Source: Fusobacterium sp. (GTDB taxonomy: Bacteria; Fusobacteriota; Fusobacteriia; Fusobacteriales; Fusobacteriaceae). From it: 17,257 nt of DNA. The position numbers and the translations under genes were made by a program. How positions within the stretch are numbered: the first letter of the stretch is position 1; each line of letters starts with the position of its first letter. The notes under the pieces are model-generated. The model saw only the letters and a list, made by a program, of their open reading frames with translations, made no database searches and was not told where the DNA came from. This document shows positions 1 to 8,239 of the stretch, piece after piece. The DNA lies in NCBI GenBank assembly GCA_019410665.1, contig DXSD01000041.1, positions 1 to 17,257 on the forward strand. The letters are read 5' to 3'.

Positions 1-249
1 ATTTAAGAATAGCATATTAATTATATATTTTCAAGTTATGTTTTTTTTTCGTTTATCGTTTTATTTTGAAACATTTAATGTTTTTACAGTCTTTATTTTT
101 TTACTTAAACAACATTTTAACTGTTTTATCAAACAAATTTATATTTTATTTTTTTATTCTCCATTTTATAATTGATTTAAGAGATATACGTGCACAAATC
201 TATCTTAACAAACTGAAATTGTTAATTTTTATTCTTGGAGGTTTATTTT
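1..249 (+). promoter_or_regulatory. Upstream region of the sugar operon with a possible promoter
   Basis: This extremely AT-rich stretch holds no convincing gene. A perfect TATAAT lies at 167-172, but the best -35 at usual spacing (around 144-150) is poor. A start near 179 would give a leader of about 70 nt. TTAAGA at 177-182 and TCTTAA at 203-208 form a loose inverted repeat just downstream, which could be an operator, but the arms are short and AT-only. I found no clear catabolite-repression (cre) site. The ribosome site GGAGG at 237-241 sits 8 nt before the ATG at 250 and sets the start of the symporter gene. Confidence 0.35.
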
Positions 250-1662
250 ATGGCTTTATCATTTAGAGAGAAATATTCTTTTGGTATAGGAGCTTTTGGA
301 AAAGATATTATTTTGGCATATGTCAATGTATTTTTAATGATCTATTTTACTGATGTACTTTATATAACCCCTGCATTTGTAGGTTCATTATTCTTTGTAG
401 CTAGAATATGGGATGCTATCAATGACCCAGTAATGGGAATGATCGTTGATAATACACATAATAAGTTTGGTAAATTTCGTACTTGGATAACAATAGGTAC
501 ACTTCTTAATGCTATTACTTTTGTTGGAATGTTTTATACTTTTGGGCTTGAAGGAAAAATGTTGTATGTTTATATTAGTATAATATATATTCTATATGGT
601 ATGACTTATACTATGTTAGATATCCCATACTGGGCTTGGTTACCAAATCTTACTGATGATCCTCATGAACGTGAACAAATAGGAGTTATCCCGAGAATTT
701 TTGCTAGCTCTTCATATTTAATTATGGGAATTATTAGTTTCCATTTAATTTACTTCTTCAACAATATCTTTGGTTTTAACAAAAACGCAGAGTTTGGATA
801 TACAGCTGGAGCACTTCTAATTGCTACTATCTATGTTTCTTTTATGGCTATAACAGTTTTTAATGTTAAAGAAACTAATTCATCTTCATCTAATGAAAAG
901 ATAAACTTAAAACATATGTGGACAATTTTAACTCAAAATGAGCATTTAAAATCTTATATTGGGTTGATGCTTGCTTACCATCTATTTAATGGGGGATATG
1001 GAAGCTTTATGATCTACTATTTAAAATATGTTGCTGGAAATCAAAATCTTTTCTCTATATATAGTGCTTGTCAATTAGCTGAGATGGGAGGACTTCTATT
1101 ATTCCCATTTATTGCTAAGAAATTTGGACGTGACACAACTTATAAGATAGCTTGTTTAGTTCCTGTTTTAGGATTATCTATCTTAGGTTTCTCAGCTCTA
1201 TTTATGCCAGCAAGTGCTGTTCTATTAGCTACTGCTACTATAATGATGAAGGTTGGAGCTGGATTAATCATTGGAACTATCACTGTTCTAGTTGCTGATG
1301 TAATTGATTATAACCAATTAAAATTTGGAATGAGAAATGAGAGTATAATCTGTTCTGCACAAACTTTCCTAGTAAAAACTTCTGGAGCTGTTTGTGGATT
1401 AATGACAGGATTAGCACTTACTTTCTTAAAATATGATCCAACATTACCACAACAATCTGAACTTACAATTACAGGATTACGTTTATTAGTATTTATTCCA
1501 TCTATAATTTTTATTCTGATTAGTTTATTTATCTATCTAAAAGGATATAAATTAAAAGGAAAGGTTCTTTATGAAGTTAGAGAACAAGTTGCTAAAATAA
1601 ATGTAAAAGATGAAGCTGAAAATGAAGAAAAAATTATTGCTGGAGATATAGTTATAAATTAA
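250..1662 (+). CDS. melB: MelB-type cation:melibiose/raffinose symporter (GPH family)
   Basis: Twelve-helix inner-membrane symporter of the glycoside-pentoside-hexuronide family, expected to import alpha-galactosides with Na+, Li+ or H+. From the ATG at 250 the protein has 470 residues, and the key acidic residues fall at the same numbers as in enterobacterial MelB: D19 in GAFGKD, D55 and D59 in ARIWDAINDP, and D124 in YTMLDIPYW. K376 in FLVKTSG matches MelB K377. An in-frame TTG at 235 would add five residues, but it overlaps the ribosome site, and the numbering match favours 250. It is first in the sugar block, 29 bp before the alpha-galactosidase. The family is firm; the exact sugar (melibiose, raffinose or both) is inferred from the two downstream hydrolases. 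Sugar enters unphosphorylated. Confidence 0.9.
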   Translation: MALSFREKYSFGIGAFGKDIILAYVNVFLMIYFTDVLYITPAFVGSLFFVARIWDAINDPVMGMIVDNTHNKFGKFRTWITIGTLLNAITFVGMFYTFGLEGKMLYVYISIIYILYGMTYTMLDIPYWAWLPNLTDDPHEREQIGVIPRIFASSSYLIMGIISFHLIYFFNNIFGFNKNAEFGYTAGALLIATIYVSFMAITVFNVKETNSSSSNEKINLKHMWTILTQNEHLKSYIGLMLAYHLFNGGYGSFMIYYLKYVAGNQNLFSIYSACQLAEMGGLLLFPFIAKKFGRDTTYKIACLVPVLGLSILGFSALFMPASAVLLATATIMMKVGAGLIIGTITVLVADVIDYNQLKFGMRNESIICSAQTFLVKTSGAVCGLMTGLALTFLKYDPTLPQQSELTITGLRLLVFIPSIIFILISLFIYLKGYKLKGKVLYEVREQVAKINVKDEAENEEKIIAGDIVIN

Positions 1663-1691
1663 ACAATTAATTTTTATAAAGGAGAACACCT

Positions 1692-3935
1692 ATGAACATC
1701 ATTTTTAACGAAAAAACTAAAGAGTTCCATATAACTAATAAAAATATTAGTTATATTATCAAAGTTTTAAGAAATGGACAACTTGGACAGTTATATTTTG
1801 GAAAGAAAATAAGACATAGAGATGATTTTGGACATCTTATAGAGGCTAAAAATCGTCCTATGACACAATATATGTATGAAAAAGATTACTCTTTTTCATT
1901 GGAACATATAAAGCAAGAGTATCCTTGTTATGGAACTACTGATTATAGATATCCAGCTTTTGAAATAAAGCAAGAGAACGGAAGTACAATAACAGAATTT
2001 GAATATCTATCTCATAACATATTTAAAGGAAAAAAAGCTTTAAAGGGATTGCCTGCAACTTATGTAGAGTCAGATAATGAAGCTATGACTTTAGAAGTAC
2101 TTTTAAAAGATAGATTAACTGAGGTTGAACTTACTCTTTCTTATACTATCTTTGAAAACTATGATGCTATCGCTAGAAATGCTAGATTTGAAAACAAAGG
2201 AGAAAAGGCAGTAGACTTAACAAGAGCTCTTAGTTTAAGTTTAGATCTACCTGACTATAATTATGAATGGATACACCTTTCAGGTGCTTGGTCGAGAGAA
2301 CGTTATATTAAAACTCGTAAGTTAGAAATGGGAATACAAGCTATTAGTAGTACAAAGGGAATATCAAGTAATAATCAAAACCCTTTCATTGCTCTAAAAC
2401 GTCCTGAAACTACTGAAACTTTAGGAGAAGCTATTGGATTTTCTCTAGTATATAGTGGAAACTTCTTAGCTCAAATAGAAGTAGATACTTATGATGTTTC
2501 TCGTGTTTCTATGGGAATAAACCCTTTTGGATTTACTTGGCATCTTGACTCTAAAGAGGAGTTTCAAACTCCTGAAGCTATAATAGTTTATTCAGACTCT
2601 GGATTAAATACAATGAGCCAAACTTTCCATAATCTTTTTGGAAAAAGACTTGCAAGGGGAGAGTGGAGAGATAAAGTTAGACCTATCTTAGTTAATAACT
2701 GGGAAGGAACATATTTCGATTTTGATGATGAGAAAATTTTAAATATTGCTAAAGCAGCAAAAGCAGATGGAATAGAGCTATTTGTATTAGATGATGGTTG
2801 GTTTGGAACTAGAAATGATGACCATCAAGGATTAGGAGATTGGTTCTCTAATAGAGATAAACTTCAAGAGGGAGTAGAGGGATTATCTCACAGAATAGAG
2901 GAACTTGGAATGAAGTTTGGACTATGGTTTGAACCTGAAATGGTAAATAAAAATAGTGATCTTTTCCGTAAATACCCAGATTGGATCTTACATGTTCCTG
3001 GACGTCATCAATCACATGGAAGAAATCAATTTGTTTTAGACTATTCTAGAAAAGAGGTTGTTGATTATATTTATAATATGATGGCCGAAGTTATTAGAAA
3101 CTCTAAAATTTCATATATTAAATGGGATATGAACCGTTGTTTAACTGAATGTTATTCTGTAGCTCTTCCTCCAGAAAGACAGGGAGAAGTTTTCCATAGA
3201 TATGTCTTAGGAGTATATGATCTATACGATAGATTAACTACAGAGTTCCCTCATATATTATTTGAATCATGTTCAAGTGGTGGGGCAAGATTTGATGCTG
3301 CTATGCTTTACTATGCTCCTCAATGTTGGACAAGTGATGACACAGATGCTATTGAAAGATTAAAAATTCAATATGGTACATCTATGGTTTACCCTGTTTC
3401 ATCTATGGGAGCACATGTTTCTGTTACACCTAACCATCAAGTACAACGTATAACTCCTATTGAGACTCGTGCTAATGTAGCTTTCTTTGGAGCTTTTGGA
3501 TATGAACTTGATATGACTAAACTAAGTGAAGAGGAACATAAAAAAGTACGTGAACAAGTAGAGTTCTTTAAAGAGTATAGAGAAGTTTTCCAATTTGGAA
3601 CTTTCTATCGTCTACTTAGCCCATTTACAAGTAATATTGTATCTTGGATGGTTGTTTCTAAAGATCAAAAAACTGCTTTAGTTGGTTACTATAAAATATT
3701 AAGCGATGTTAACTGTGCATATAGAAGAGTTCAACTTCAAGGATTAAATCCTGATTTCAATTATAAAATTGCAAACTTTATCAATCCTAAAGAGGTTGCT
3801 TCTCAAAATTGTTATGGAGATGAACTTATGAATTTAGGACTTCTAACTACTGATCCTGCATCTGGACAAGTGCTTGATGGTGGAAGAACATCTCACGATT
3901 TTGACTCAACTATCTATATTTTAAAAGCAAAATAA
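1692..3935 (+). CDS. GH36 alpha-galactosidase, cytoplasmic
   Basis: Retaining alpha-galactosidase that removes terminal alpha-1,6-galactose from melibiose (to galactose and glucose) and raffinose (to galactose and sucrose). At 747 residues it has the usual size and order of bacterial GH36 enzymes: an N-terminal beta-supersandwich (about 1-330), a catalytic TIM barrel (about 330-640) and a C-terminal beta domain. The nucleophile is D479 in KWDMNR and the acid/base is D549 in WTSDDTDAIERL, spaced 70 residues apart as in the Geobacillus enzymes AgaA/AgaB. Substrate-binding D367 and D368 lie in LDDGWFG, and ESCSSGGARFD (525-535) is the loop over the active site; its SSGGA is a small variation on the usual SGGGG. 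There is no signal peptide, so it acts on imported sugar. AAAGGAG at 1678-1684 precedes the ATG. It is functionally equivalent to RafA; E. coli MelA is an unrelated GH4 enzyme. Confidence 0.95.
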   Translation: MNIIFNEKTKEFHITNKNISYIIKVLRNGQLGQLYFGKKIRHRDDFGHLIEAKNRPMTQYMYEKDYSFSLEHIKQEYPCYGTTDYRYPAFEIKQENGSTITEFEYLSHNIFKGKKALKGLPATYVESDNEAMTLEVLLKDRLTEVELTLSYTIFENYDAIARNARFENKGEKAVDLTRALSLSLDLPDYNYEWIHLSGAWSRERYIKTRKLEMGIQAISSTKGISSNNQNPFIALKRPETTETLGEAIGFSLVYSGNFLAQIEVDTYDVSRVSMGINPFGFTWHLDSKEEFQTPEAIIVYSDSGLNTMSQTFHNLFGKRLARGEWRDKVRPILVNNWEGTYFDFDDEKILNIAKAAKADGIELFVLDDGWFGTRNDDHQGLGDWFSNRDKLQEGVEGLSHRIEELGMKFGLWFEPEMVNKNSDLFRKYPDWILHVPGRHQSHGRNQFVLDYSRKEVVDYIYNMMAEVIRNSKISYIKWDMNRCLTECYSVALPPERQGEVFHRYVLGVYDLYDRLTTEFPHILFESCSSGGARFDAAMLYYAPQCWTSDDTDAIERLKIQYGTSMVYPVSSMGAHVSVTPNHQVQRITPIETRANVAFFGAFGYELDMTKLSEEEHKKVREQVEFFKEYREVFQFGTFYRLLSPFTSNIVSWMVVSKDQKTALVGYYKILSDVNCAYRRVQLQGLNPDFNYKIANFINPKEVASQNCYGDELMNLGLLTTDPASGQVLDGGRTSHDFDSTIYILKAK

Positions 3936-3976
3936 AAATTAATTTGTCATGTAAAAATACTCAATTCTCTTAATAT

Positions 3977-4019
3977 AAAAAGGGTTATAGATTAAATTTT
4001 TAATTTATCACCCTTTTTT
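3977..4019 (+). terminator. Imperfect hairpin with T-run between the two glycosidase genes
   Basis: AAAAAGGGT (3977-3985) pairs with ACCCTTTTT (4010-4018). A second, bulged AT stem lies inside it, and a T-run ends the right arm. Only three G-C pairs support it, so it may be a leaky terminator or 3'-end stabiliser that lowers expression of the GH32 gene relative to the two genes before it. No good promoter was found in the 115-bp gap, so I expect some read-through. Confidence 0.55.
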
Positions 4020-4050
4020 AGTTAAAATAATAAAAAGGAGCTCATGTATT

Positions 4051-5427
4051 ATGAATAAAAGACCACTATTTCACTTTACACCTAAAAAAAATTGGATGAA
4101 TGATCCTAATGGATTAAGCTATTTCAATGGGAAATATCATCTATTTTATCAACATAACCCTGAAAATCTATATTGGGGAAATATGACTTGGGGGCATGCT
4201 ACAAGTGATGATCTATTTAATTGGGAACATCAAGTTTATGCAATCTCTCCTGATATCCCTGAAGATATTGATGGTTGTTTCTCAGGAAGTGGATTTGTTA
4301 AAGATGGAGAGTTATATCTTGCTTACACTGGGGTAATTATGACTACCAAAAAAACAAATGAGTATGGAAATACTGTAACAGTAGGTGAGAATGATCTAAT
4401 ATCTACACAAATTTTTGCTAAATCAAGTGATGGAATTAACTTTGAAAAATTATCTGAACCTAAAATTACAGCTCCTTCTGGATATTGTACAGCACATTTT
4501 AGAGATCCTAAGATATGGGAGAGAGATGGAAAATACTATATGGTTCTAGGAGGAAAGAAGGATAATAAAGGAAGAATACTATTTTATGAAAGTGAAGATT
4601 TTAAAAATTGGAAATTTAGAAATGAGATATATGAAGAAAATATGGGGTTTATGTGGGAATGTCCAGATATGTTTGAATTAAATGGTAAATCTATACTAGT
4701 ATTTAGTCCACAAGGAATTGGAACAGAGGGACAGGAACATCTTGCTGGATATTATATGGGAGATTTTGACTATGAAACTGGAAAATTTACCCATGAGAAG
4801 TTTCAAGTTTTAGATAATGGATTTGAGCTTTATGCCCCTCAAACTTTTAAAGATGATAAAGGAAGAAGAATAATGATATCTTGGCTTGTAAATCATCATC
4901 CATTCCCTGGAGAAGAGTGGACAGGAATGATGACTCTTCCTCGTGAATTAAAAATAATAGATGGGAAATTATTTATGTATCCAGTAGAAGAATTGGATAA
5001 ATACAGAGAAGATTTAAGAATCTATGAAAAAGAGAATGATAATTTAAAAATTGAAGTAACAAAAGAAATTTATGATATAGAGTTTCAGGTTAATTGTGAT
5101 GAGGATTTTGAAATAACCTTAGGAGATATTGAAGGAAAGGGATTAAAATTATCCTCTAATAAAAATGAAGGAGTTATTTTATTCGACAGAAGTGAGGCTG
5201 TTAACGGATTTAAAGCTCTTGAAATCTTTGGAACTTCAAGAAAAATAAACTATTCTCCAGAGAGAAAAACTAATTTTAGAATAATTAGAGATAAAAATGT
5301 AGTTGAAATTTATATTAACAATGGAGAGAAAGTTTTAACTAGCTTAGTTAATTTAAAAGAAAATCAAAATTATGTAACTATAAAAGGAGATTGTAATTTA
5401 GTAAAAATCTACTCTTTAAAAAAATAA
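4051..5427 (+). CDS. GH32 beta-fructosidase (sucrose / sucrose-6-phosphate hydrolase type)
   Basis: Retaining glycoside hydrolase of family 32 with a five-bladed beta-propeller (about residues 1-315) and a C-terminal beta-sandwich. The three catalytic residues are visible: nucleophile D18 in WMNDPNG, transition-state stabiliser D152 in FRDPK, and acid/base E203 in WECPDMF. It has 458 residues and no signal peptide, slightly shorter than typical ScrB/SacA enzymes, so it is cytoplasmic. AAGGAG at 4035-4040 lies 10 nt before the ATG. Next to MelB and GH36 its likely job is to split the sucrose left after galactose removal, or raffinose directly into melibiose and fructose. Homologues acting on sucrose-6-phosphate from a PTS have the same motifs, so the phosphorylation state of the substrate cannot be read from sequence. 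The non-PTS context favours free sucrose. Confidence 0.93.
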   Translation: MNKRPLFHFTPKKNWMNDPNGLSYFNGKYHLFYQHNPENLYWGNMTWGHATSDDLFNWEHQVYAISPDIPEDIDGCFSGSGFVKDGELYLAYTGVIMTTKKTNEYGNTVTVGENDLISTQIFAKSSDGINFEKLSEPKITAPSGYCTAHFRDPKIWERDGKYYMVLGGKKDNKGRILFYESEDFKNWKFRNEIYEENMGFMWECPDMFELNGKSILVFSPQGIGTEGQEHLAGYYMGDFDYETGKFTHEKFQVLDNGFELYAPQTFKDDKGRRIMISWLVNHHPFPGEEWTGMMTLPRELKIIDGKLFMYPVEELDKYREDLRIYEKENDNLKIEVTKEIYDIEFQVNCDEDFEITLGDIEGKGLKLSSNKNEGVILFDRSEAVNGFKALEIFGTSRKINYSPERKTNFRIIRDKNVVEIYINNGEKVLTSLVNLKENQNYVTIKGDCNLVKIYSLKK

Positions 5428-5499
5428 AGTTTTAATTTTAAAGAAAAAATGTTAAAATAAAAGAGCAATATTACATTTATTTATAGAAGGACGAAAAAT

Positions 5500-6441
5500 A
5501 TGAAAAGAAAAAAGATAGCTCTTTTAACCTTTGAAAACTTTAACAAGGAAATACAAAATATTTTAATAGATAGTGAAGTAGAGTATTTGATTTTTCTCTA
5601 CTTCTCTTCAAATATGAGTAAAAATCTCTCTCTTTTAGAAAATAGTAAAAAATATTTTTTCAATACTCTTAAAGATGAGTATATGAAAAATGTGGTGATC
5701 CTTTCTCAAAAAGAGTACATAGCTAATGATATGTTAGTTAGAGGGGTTATCACTCCAAAAAATATAGAGAACTTTGATTATTTTAAATTGACACTATATT
5801 TTGAACATAAAGAGTTCAAGGATATAAACTCTTTTTTATTAGAATATAGAAAGGAATTTGATTATTCGGTAAATCTCTATGATAAAAAATCTCCTTGGAT
5901 ATATTTTCAAAATAAAGCTGGGGTTTTAGTTGTAAATGAAAAAACTAAAGAAAATATTTTGCATCATTATCATCAAATTAAATTTATTATTCCTGAAATT
6001 ATTCTCACTACTTTAGGTGGTAAATCTGATGATAACATAATAAAACTTTTAAAATTAATTGGAGCTGATGCTCATATAACTTTAGGATTTATTAATAAAT
6101 TAGCAATTCCATATACCAAAAGGACAGATGCTTTCATCTATATAGAAGATGAAAATTTTGAGGAGATTGGAAGAGAGTTTATTAATTCTCTTCTTCAATA
6201 TAAGGAATATCCTAGTAATTTGATCTTTCTTAGAGAGTTTTTAAATATTCCTGAAAAAAACTTTGAAGCTGATATGACCTATGATGAGGAAAGGGAGATT
6301 AATAAGAAGGAAAGAAAATATTACTCATTAAAGGTAGAGAGTGGAAGTTCTTTAAAAAGGGAAATAACTGTAGAAGAAAATACTCTTATACTAAATACTG
6401 GCTTACATAAGAAATATATTTTAAGTAAAATTGATTATTAA
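5500..6441 (+). CDS. Unrecognised 313-residue protein
   Basis: I do not recognise this protein. It opens with MKRKKIALLTF, a beta-strand-like start after a basic stretch, and has no lipobox and no convincing membrane segment, so it is probably soluble and cytoplasmic. It is rich in Lys, Glu, Ile, Tyr and Phe. Possible landmarks are NKAGVLVVNEKT in the middle, the His-rich HHYHQ just after it, and TLGGKSDDN followed by GADAHITLGFINK. The last third is charged (DEEREINKKERKYY). AGAAGGA at 5486-5492 precedes the ATG. It starts 72 bp after the GH32 gene with no clear terminator between, so it may be the last gene of the sugar transcript, but nothing in it suggests carbohydrate metabolism. A terminator at 6475-6519 ends the unit. 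Confidence 0.75.
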   Translation: MKRKKIALLTFENFNKEIQNILIDSEVEYLIFLYFSSNMSKNLSLLENSKKYFFNTLKDEYMKNVVILSQKEYIANDMLVRGVITPKNIENFDYFKLTLYFEHKEFKDINSFLLEYRKEFDYSVNLYDKKSPWIYFQNKAGVLVVNEKTKENILHHYHQIKFIIPEIILTTLGGKSDDNIIKLLKLIGADAHITLGFINKLAIPYTKRTDAFIYIEDENFEEIGREFINSLLQYKEYPSNLIFLREFLNIPEKNFEADMTYDEEREINKKERKYYSLKVESGSSLKREITVEENTLILNTGLHKKYILSKIDY

Positions 6442-6474
6442 TATGGATATGCCACATTTTATATTTTCAATTAA

Positions 6475-6519
6475 AAAAGATAACCTCTTAAAATAAGTTT
6501 TAAGGGGTGTCTTTTATTT
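6475..6519 (+). terminator. Intrinsic terminator of the sugar block
   Basis: The left arm at 6475-6493 (AAAAGA ... ACCTCTTAAAA) pairs with TTTTAAGGGGTGTCTTTT at 6498-6515 across a TAAG loop. There is one small internal mismatch and a G-U pair, and the arm runs into a T-rich tail. It lies 33 bp after the stop of the unknown gene. Confidence 0.8.
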
Positions 6520-6647
6520 CTTTTGACTGAATATATGTCTAAAAAATATAGGCTATGAGCTTATAAAAAGCTTTTTAAGATAGGGGTTAAAACTCTTTAT
6601 TTAAAAGGTTTCTAACAAGTGTTATTTTATTTAAAAAACTTTAAAAG

Positions 6648-6673
6648 TTGACATTTTTTAGATAATATATATT
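6648..6673 (+). promoter_or_regulatory. Possible promoter of the DNA glycosylase gene
   Basis: A perfect TTGACA at 6648-6653 is followed by AT-only sequence containing TATATT at 6668-6673. The spacing is only 14 bp, shorter than the usual 16-18, so the -10 assignment is uncertain. TTGACT at 6523-6528 with TATAGG at 6547-6552 (18-bp spacing) is a weaker alternative. The remainder of 6520-6736 shows nothing else apart from a 5-bp AGCTT/AAGCT hairpin near 6560. Confidence 0.3.
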
Positions 6674-6736
6674 TTTTTGATGAAATATGCTCATTTTTCA
6701 TTATTTAACTTATGAATAAAAAGGAAGGAATAGAAT

Positions 6737-7459
6737 ATGGATTTAAAGAATAGTATTTGGAATAAAGAGAGCTACCAAGAGTTTATAAACTATCTAATCT
6801 CTTTAGAGGATATTGAATATAAAAACTTCCATTCTAAGCTATTAGGAGTAGAAAAGAACTTAATAGGGATAAGAACTCCTAAACTGAAAGAGATTGCTAA
6901 GGAGATTTCTAAAGGGGAATGGAAAGATTTTATAAACTATTCTCAAAATACCTATTATGAAGAGGGAGTAATCAAAGGATTGGTTCTAGGTTTTATCAAG
7001 GTTGATTATGAAGTTAGAAAGGGGTATATAGATAGTTTTATAGCTGAGATTGATAACTGGGCTACCTGTGATATCGTTGTAGGTAACTTAAAATTTTTAA
7101 ATAAAGAAAAAGAGAGATACTATGAATTTATAAAAGAGTGTACCTCTTCAGATGACCCTTGGAAGATCAGATTTGGATTGGTAACTCTACTAGATTATTA
7201 TTTAGAGGAAAAGTATATAGATGAAATTTTTCCCCTTTGCTCCTCTATAGCTAGTAAAGAGTATTATGTAAAGATGGCTCAAGCTTGGTTGATCTCAATA
7301 ATGTTTATTAAATTTAGAGAAAAAACATTAGAATATCTAAAAGAAAACAGTTTAGATAGTTGGATTCATAATAAGGCTATTCAAAAAATAAGAGAATCTA
7401 CAAGGGTGAGTAAAGAGGAAAAAGATTTTATTTTACAATTTAAAAGGGAATTAAAATGA
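6737..7459 (+). CDS. alkD: AlkD-type DNA alkylation repair protein (HEAT-repeat DNA glycosylase)
   Basis: All-helical HEAT-like DNA glycosylase that excises cationic alkylated purines such as 3-methyladenine and 7-methylguanine. It has 240 residues, close to the 237 of Bacillus cereus AlkD. The functional residues line up with that enzyme: W108 and D112 in DNWATCD match W109 and catalytic D113, and W184 in MAQAWLIS matches W187. The N-terminal IGIRTPKLKEIAKEI element is typical of the family. AAGGAAGGA upstream of the ATG is the ribosome site. It is a single-gene unit that converges on the liv operon. Keeping both tryptophans and the aspartate argues for an active glycosylase rather than one of the non-catalytic AlkD-like paralogues. 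Confidence 0.88.
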   Translation: MDLKNSIWNKESYQEFINYLISLEDIEYKNFHSKLLGVEKNLIGIRTPKLKEIAKEISKGEWKDFINYSQNTYYEEGVIKGLVLGFIKVDYEVRKGYIDSFIAEIDNWATCDIVVGNLKFLNKEKERYYEFIKECTSSDDPWKIRFGLVTLLDYYLEEKYIDEIFPLCSSIASKEYYVKMAQAWLISIMFIKFREKTLEYLKENSLDSWIHNKAIQKIRESTRVSKEEKDFILQFKRELK

Positions 7460-7488
7460 GGGTGCTGTAAAAAATATACAACACCCTC
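7458..7488. terminator. Hairpin between convergent alkD-like and livF genes
   Basis: GAGGGTGCTGT (7458-7468) pairs with ACAACACCCTC (7478-7488) with one mismatch. The stem begins inside the stop codon of the glycosylase gene. A T-rich tail is present only on the minus strand (ATTTTAATT), so it best serves the liv operon. It probably also stops or shields the glycosylase transcript. Confidence 0.7.
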
Positions 7489-7516
7489 TATTGAAAGTAG
7501 TGAGAAAGCAAATTTA

Positions 7517-8239
7517 TTAAGCTCCTAAGTAAGCTTTTTTAACATTAGCATCATTTAATAAATCCTGAGCTTTTCCTTCCATTGTTATCTTTCCTGTTTC
7601 TATTACATAAGCATAATCAGCAACAGAAAGAGCCATTTTAGCGTTTTGTTCTACTAATAATATAGTAGTTCCTGCTTCCTTTAATCTTTTAATTACAGAA
7701 AATATCTCCTTAACAAATAGTGGTGATAATCCCATTGAAGGCTCATCTAAAATCAAAAGCTTAGGTCTACTCATTAAAGCCCTTCCCATAGCTAACATCT
7801 GTTGTTCTCCACCAGATAGTGTTCCAGCTAACTGATTTTTTCTCTCAGCCATTCTAGGAAAAACTTCATAGAATTTAGCTCTATCTTTTTCAAGATTTTC
7901 TGGGGTATCATCTACAGTAAAAGCCCCTAATTTTAAGTTGTCCTTTACTGGTAATCTTGCAAAAACTCTTCTTCCTTCTGGAACTTGGGCTATTCCCATC
8001 TTACATATTTTATGACACTCTACTTTGGTAATATCCTCTCCTTCAAATATCACTTGTCCCTCTCTAGCTTGAATAAGTCCTGATATAGTTTGAAGAGTAG
8101 TAGTTTTTCCAGCACCATTGGCACCTATAAGAGAAACAACCTCTCCTTTTCCTACCTTTAAAGAGATTCCCTTTAAGGCATGGATGTTATCATAATATAC
8201 ATGTAAATCTTTTACCTCAAGCATAATATCTCTTTCCAT
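7517..8239 (-). CDS. livF: Branched-chain amino acid ABC transporter ATP-binding protein LivF
   Basis: One of two ATPases energising the Liv importer at the inner face of the membrane. The 240-residue protein has Walker A GANGAGKT (39-46), signature LSGGEQQ (141-147), and Walker B LLILD (161-165) followed by catalytic E166. The H-loop position reads LLVEQN, with Gln instead of His, which is usual for LivF. AQVPEGRRVF (84-93) is also LivF-typical. The ATG at 8239 overlaps the livG stop codon (TAATG), indicating translational coupling; AGGAGG ends 7-8 nt before it, which favours this start over the in-frame ATG at 8224. It is the last gene of the operon. Confidence 0.95.
   Translation of the reverse strand: MERDIMLEVKDLHVYYDNIHALKGISLKVGKGEVVSLIGANGAGKTTTLQTISGLIQAREGQVIFEGEDITKVECHKICKMGIAQVPEGRRVFARLPVKDNLKLGAFTVDDTPENLEKDRAKFYEVFPRMAERKNQLAGTLSGGEQQMLAMGRALMSRPKLLILDEPSMGLSPLFVKEIFSVIKRLKEAGTTILLVEQNAKMALSVADYAYVIETGKITMEGKAQDLLNDANVKKAYLGA

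Noticed and set aside
66..266. 66-codon open frame on the + strand upstream of the symporter
   Set aside because: It lacks a ribosome site, overlaps the start of the symporter gene in another frame, and consists mostly of Phe/Leu/Ile from T-rich DNA.
5428..5499. TTTTAA/TTAAAA hairpin after the GH32 gene as a terminator
   Set aside because: It is AT-only with no T-run; it does not justify separating the following gene from the sugar block.
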